Shown: piece after piece, positions 60,041 through 64,000 of the stretch
Layout of the letters: each line of letters starts with the position of its first letter
How positions within the stretch are numbered: position 1 is the stretch's first letter
Source: Eucommia ulmoides
Taxonomy: Eukaryota > Streptophyta > Magnoliopsida > Garryales > Eucommiaceae
Assembly: GCA_016647705.1 (NCBI GenBank)
Contig: CM028334.1
Span: forward strand, 10,139,546 to 10,203,545
DNA: 64,000 nt
Direction: 5' to 3'
Position numbers and translations under genes: made by a program
The notes under the pieces: model-generated
What the model saw: only the letters and a program-made list of their open reading frames with translations
Database searches by the model: none
What the model was told of the DNA's origin: nothing

Positions 60041-60062
60041 GGGCGCTATCCGGTAGCCCCCA
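60041..60062. other. Near-palindromic possible transposon end
   Basis: GGGGCGCTATCCGGTAGCCC with CC following forms an imperfect palindrome at the change from AT-rich to more balanced DNA, about 650 bp upstream of the transposon-type gene. Confidence 0.35.
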
Positions 60063-60911
60063 TTTTACAATTGTGCATACCGATCCAACTCAATACCTTT
60101 TTTTTGGACTGTCCACTCCTTTGTGCAATTACTGACCATAATACCCCTGCAACATGCCGAATATGGAATGTTCGTGACCCAAGTTTTGCGGTGCATTTAA
60201 AAGCCCACACAAAGGTATCCCGCAAAAAATGGGGCATAGTGCATGACCATCTTCATAACAAAAAACAAGATGTTATATGCTTTCATGATGTCGAAAAATG
60301 AAATTTTTTACATCATATTAATCATAAAAAAAATCCTCTTCCTATCAATATGCTATTCATGTTTTTTGGCCGAAGAAATCTGTTTCCATGTGGGTGTTAC
60401 ATTCCACACTCAAAGAATGTGTTGAATGTAACATCAACAACCATATGTTCAGGGGTGCATGTTGTCATACGTTTCGCGAATCACCTGATCGTTGCCCTAT
60501 GCTGCCTCTATCAAATCACCCGTACTCCATGTGACGTGTATATGACCGTTTCGGTAATGGTGCGGTTTCTATTTGCAGACTTTTCACCTTCCATTCTCAT
60601 CTAAAAACCCTAGAATCTCTCTCTTTCCATATCTTCTCCCGCAATTTCATCATTCCAACTACCCTAAAACTTCCGTCGTTCCAAAAAATGGTGACTACTC
60701 GATGAAAGATGCGGACCGTTAACCCCAATACTGCTGCTACTGCAGTGAACCTCACGGACTCGGGTAAGTTTTATCGATTGTGGAATGTTTGCTTTGTGAT
60801 CGGCTCTGTGCACAATGAACCACTATTTCTGCATTTTTTTGTTTGTTTGATACTAGGAGACTTGACATGCATGAAGTGTAACGCATCGAAACTCTAAAAA
60901 AAAACGACATG

Positions 60912-61320
60912 TGTACACTATTGTTTGCTCTGTTTCATTATGTTTACTTGTTTTTAGTCCCGTTCTGTTTTTGTGCTTTGATTGTGCTTCCTGTCGTTGT
61001 AAATGCATGTGTTTCTGGTTTAGGTTTTTTGGTTATTTACACATTTTATCATTTGTATTTGATGATTTTCTGTGTATTATTTTTGTTTACAACATTGTTG
61101 CGCCCTGTTTTGTTATGGCTGCATGTTTACGATCCCGTTTTGTTTTTGTGCTGTGGTTGTGCTTCCGATCCTTGTAAATGCATCTATTTCTGTTTGGGCT
61201 TTTTTGTTTATTTAAACTTTTAATCGCATGTGTTCTAGGATGTTTTGTGTATTATTTCTGTTTATATCAGTTGCGCTATGTTTCCTTATGCTTACATGTG
61301 TTTTTAGTCCTTATGTTTCC
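60912..61320 (+). repeat. About 175 bp imperfect tandem repeat in intron 1
   Basis: CCCGTTCTGTTTTTGTGC at 60959 and CCCGTTTTGTTTTTGTGC at 61134, each followed by TTGTAAATGCAT. A partial third unit begins near 61290. The hydrophobic open frames here are artefacts of T-rich DNA. Confidence 0.7.
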
Positions 61321-61362
61321 TGTATGTCATCGGACCATACTATTAAACAAATTGCAACATGT

Positions 61363-61460
61363 GTTGAATGTAACACTGTCATTATGTTGAATGTAACATT
61401 GTTGTTATATTGTTGAATGTAACACTGTCATTGTGTTGAATGTAACATTGTTGTTATTCT
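61363..61460 (+). repeat. 49 bp tandem duplication of motif pairs
   Basis: Two units of TTGAATGTAACACTGTCATT plus GTTGAATGTAACATTGTTGT; motif starts are 61366 and 61415 (first of the pair) and 61389 and 61438 (second), exactly 49 bp apart. Confidence 0.9.
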
Positions 61461-64000
61461 TTTGATTCCAAAAGAATAGAGGGCATGTTTTAATTCAGAA
61501 GTGTGTTCAATTCATGTTGAGTGCAACACTGTCTTGATCTTAATTTGTGTTATCAGATGAAGCGGTTTCCATAGAATACACACAACCCGTTGCGCCGACC
61601 AATGGGTCTGACATTTCCACTGTGCCATCATGTAACTCATCTGACACAGAAGCACCCGTTTCATCACCATCTAGAACTGCAGATTTGCTCCCTTTGGATA
61701 ACCCGAGAGCTAAATACTGGGCAAATCTATCACAGTTTTGCTATCTTGTTTCCATTATTCGCCTCCGTGATCCACATACTGAACTCCTTAGATGGACGCC
61801 GTTTTGGAACACAATGTCAGCGCTCTTTCCTGGTAGATCGGCGAATTTGGCTTTTAACAAAATAGATAGCTTATACATGAATATCATAGTTACATACTAA
61901 CCGCACCGGAAAGCCTTCAAAATCGGGCCCAAATTAGTGTCGTTCACGCCTGATGACGTGCAATTGGTATTTGGCTTTACATGCGGTAACAAACAAATAC
62001 CAGGACAATATGCCAAGAAAGGTGAATGCTCGTTTATCCGTTGTCGGCATTTGAAGACTAACCGATTGAGTGTTGTTCAGATCAAGAACATGCTGATGGG
62101 GATTGTGGATAGTGATGCTGAGGATGATGTTGAGGATGTTGTGCGATTACTCTGTCTGCATCTTATTGCAACATGTTTTTTTGCAAACAAGGGGCAATCG
62201 TGTAGTCTTTCTGATATAAAACTCATTGAGAATTTGAATGCACTTTCATCCTATAATTGGACTGAGCATGTGCATTCAAACTTAATGTCTTCGATAGAGG
62301 CTGGGTACTAGACGCTGTCGTCGGTCATTGGTTGTGTTATCGCACTACAGGTTATTTTTTTTTTATTTTTTTTAAACTTATTAAATACTGTCAATTTTTG
62401 TTGTTGTCCCTTGTTTTTGTTCTTAAAATCAGTTTTGGCTGTGCGAGCACACTAACATTATTCGTGTTGTCCCCGAGCGCGAGACATTTATACCACGGTG
62501 GGGGCAAGTGAAATACGATTGAATTGATGACTGTTACATCCGGACTGCGATTGTGTGACCTTGGTGAAAACCAGGTATGTTGTGCATGATTCCGATATAT
62601 TTCGTTGTGTGTTGAATGTAACAACCATACTGTTTTATTGATGAATGTCATATTTTCAGCTCAACGAAGGTCAGCTAGTTAGACAATAGCTGAAATACAA
62701 GTCGATGTCGTGTTGCCATTGCATGGTGATACTGAAGAGTCTGGTACCAGAACAAAGGGCAAGGGAAAAGTCACCTCGTCAAATGAATTTTTGTCTTTTG
62801 ACTTGGGTATATCACAACCGTTTAACGAGGAGGTTGCTGAGTTCTGTGGTAATTCACAGAACTTAACTGAGCTCGTTGAGTGAAATCGCCAGTTGACGTC
62901 TAAGGTAAATGCATTAAGGGAGTCTCGGAGACGTCTAAAATTGAGGAAGGCAGCAAAGATTGAAGTTAAGAGCAAAGGTAGAGACTTAAAGAAGCAAATA
63001 CAACAATTGCACAGAGACCTCGTCGAGTCCGAGGTGCATGTGATTACACAGAATGAACTCCATGAATCTGAAAAGAATATTCTTGAAGAATAATTGGTTG
63101 AGGCTGTTGTCCATTCTGTAACGCAATCAGTCGAGGAGAAGCGAAAACATGAAGAGAATATTTTTGGTATGTTTGCATTCTATCAAATGGAATTGGAGGA
63201 TAGGGATCATGTTATTGTCGAGCAAGTTGCAGAGATTGTACGTCAGGATGATCCAGGGACGGTCCTGCCCATGCGACATGGTGCGCGAATGAGGAATCGA
63301 CCATCAATGGCCAATTCAATCGTTAAAAATGTGAAGAAACATGTAAGGACGCGGAAGACTGGGGAGGACTCTGTTCATGAGTATACTGTACCTATTAGAA
63401 AGTAGAGCCGATTGAAGCGAAAAAATGATAATCTTGTCAGAGATATGGTTGTTTACAAGGGTGAGCCTTCCGTATCTGGTGCAGTCGTTGCTGAACCTCG
63501 TGTGTTACCTTCCCAAGATGGGCCTGTTGCTCGTCTGTTGGTCCCCGCTAATTGGGAAAAGCTTGAGTCGATTATACGCACTGAAGGGTCGTCGTAAGTA
63601 TTTTATTTGTATTTGTATTCTTATTTGTATTTAAACTGACACTATACGTATCTTAATATCTAAACTTTGAAAATCCTGTAGTCCGTATGTATGGGGTGGT
63701 GAGTGGCTGGATGCTCAATTATCAATGCGCGACATCCTTAGGCTGTTATGGGAACACCAATTGACGAATTTTGTAAGTACATTTTTGTTCAATCCTAAAA
63801 ACCATAGTATGTTACATTCCACACCTGTTGAATGTAACATGATCTGTGTTATTGAATGTAACATGCTCTTGTGTTTTGAAATGTAGTATACACTTGTAAA
63901 TTTTGAATGTGCACACTGTTTTTCATTCCTAAGAATGCACAATACGTGTTACATTCCACACGTGTTGAATGTAACATGTTCTGAGGTGTTGTTGATTGTA

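Larger units (their letters stand above)
60688..63772 (+). pseudogene. Transposon-type gene preceding a Ulp1-like domain, ten in-frame stops
   Basis: Proposed exons are 60688-60763, 61557-62350, 62433-62574, 62660-63593 and 63682-63772, continuing past the window. All joins keep one frame. Recognisable stretches are FTPDDVQLVFGFTCGNKQIP, LLCLHLIATCFFANKGQS, YNWTEHVHSNLMSSIEAGY and FWLCEHTNIIRVVPERETF, followed by a Lys/Glu-rich coiled region and WLDAQLSMRDILRLLWEHQL. This layout (plant-mobile-type N-terminal domain with a CEHT block, then coiled linker) is known from plant transposon-borne proteins that end in a Ulp1 cysteine protease; the protease itself would lie to the right. Stops are at 60703, 61898, 62309, 62520, 62556, 62565, 62680, 62881, 63091 and 63403. 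No frameshift is needed anywhere. Confidence 0.55.
60396..63975. repeat. Dispersed GAATGTAAC motif family
   Basis: Exact GAATGTAAC at 60424, 61366, 61389, 61415, 61438, 62614, 63830, 63854 and 63967. Exact complement GTTACATTC at 60396, 63811 and 63948. Several one- or two-base variants occur (61519, 62533, 63904). Forward copies are usually GTGTTGAATGTAACAT. Three pairs face each other as hairpin arms. All are upstream or in introns of the gene at 60688. Confidence 0.9.

Noticed and set aside
60909..61416. Hydrophobic open frames resembling a membrane protein
   Set aside because: T-rich tandem-repeat DNA within intron 1 of the transposon-type gene gives Phe, Leu and Val by composition; no start context or homology.
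60688..63772. Stop-codon reassignment to explain the ten stops
   Set aside because: All three stop codons appear in frame, and neighbouring genes (TOC1, VTI, NEN, RPE) use stops normally.
1..64000. tRNA and rRNA genes
   Set aside because: No cloverleaf or rRNA core was recognised; B-box-like words are within SINE copies.

Overview
The window is nuclear DNA from a flowering plant, most likely a eudicot. The evidence is GT-AG introns, AT-rich intergenic DNA, plant-only genes (TOC1/PRR1, a NEN-type exonuclease, a plant VTI-type SNARE) and nested plant LTR retrotransposons and MITEs. I cannot name the lineage from sequence alone.

Genes, left to right: (1) the 3' part of a ribulose-phosphate 3-epimerase gene (180-2148, +), entering from the left edge; (2) an intact six-exon NEN-family DEDDh exonuclease gene (5746-10287, +); (3) a second NEN copy in the same orientation (24880-31722, +), damaged so that only its exonuclease half can be read; (4) TOC1/APRR1, the clock pseudo-response regulator (48961-53327, +, six exons, complete); (5) a VTI1-family Qb-SNARE gene (complement 55469-58383, five exons, complete); (6) a transposon-type gene of the kind that precedes a Ulp1 protease domain (60688 to the right edge, +). 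Gene 6 is readable in one continuous spliced frame but is broken by ten in-frame stop codons. A small PPR relic lies at 3144-3383 (-). The NEN pair comes from a segmental duplication covering about 5.4-11.3 kb and 24.6-32.8 kb.

Mobile DNA fills the rest. Between the NEN copies is a Russian-doll structure. An old element with inverted-repeat arms (about 13.98-24.09 kb) is split in its left arm by a 7.2 kb MULE-like element (14241-21439) flanked by an 8-9 bp duplication. That insert contains a Tat-lineage LTR plus gag fragment, a truncated Tekay-like LTR and a Copia LTR. A 548 bp TIR element (23083-23630) sits near the right arm. Downstream of NEN copy 2 lies a nearly whole but dead Tat-lineage Ty3 retrotransposon (32818-47332). 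It has gag, protease, RT, two RNase H domains, integrase, a spliced antisense ORF and about fifteen hairpin-forming 99 bp repeats. Its 5' LTR is split by a 2.7 kb Tekay-like solo LTR.

The clearest unexplained structure is at the right edge. The 9-mer GAATGTAAC or its complement occurs 12 times in 3.6 kb (60396-63975), only upstream and in introns of the broken gene, sometimes as hairpins. Other oddities are paired CGCCTAGGCG palindromes two helical turns apart (18.7-18.9 kb), a GC-rich mirror-motif island downstream of TOC1 (53.9-54.2 kb), and one MITE-like repeat family found in the introns of nearly every real gene here.
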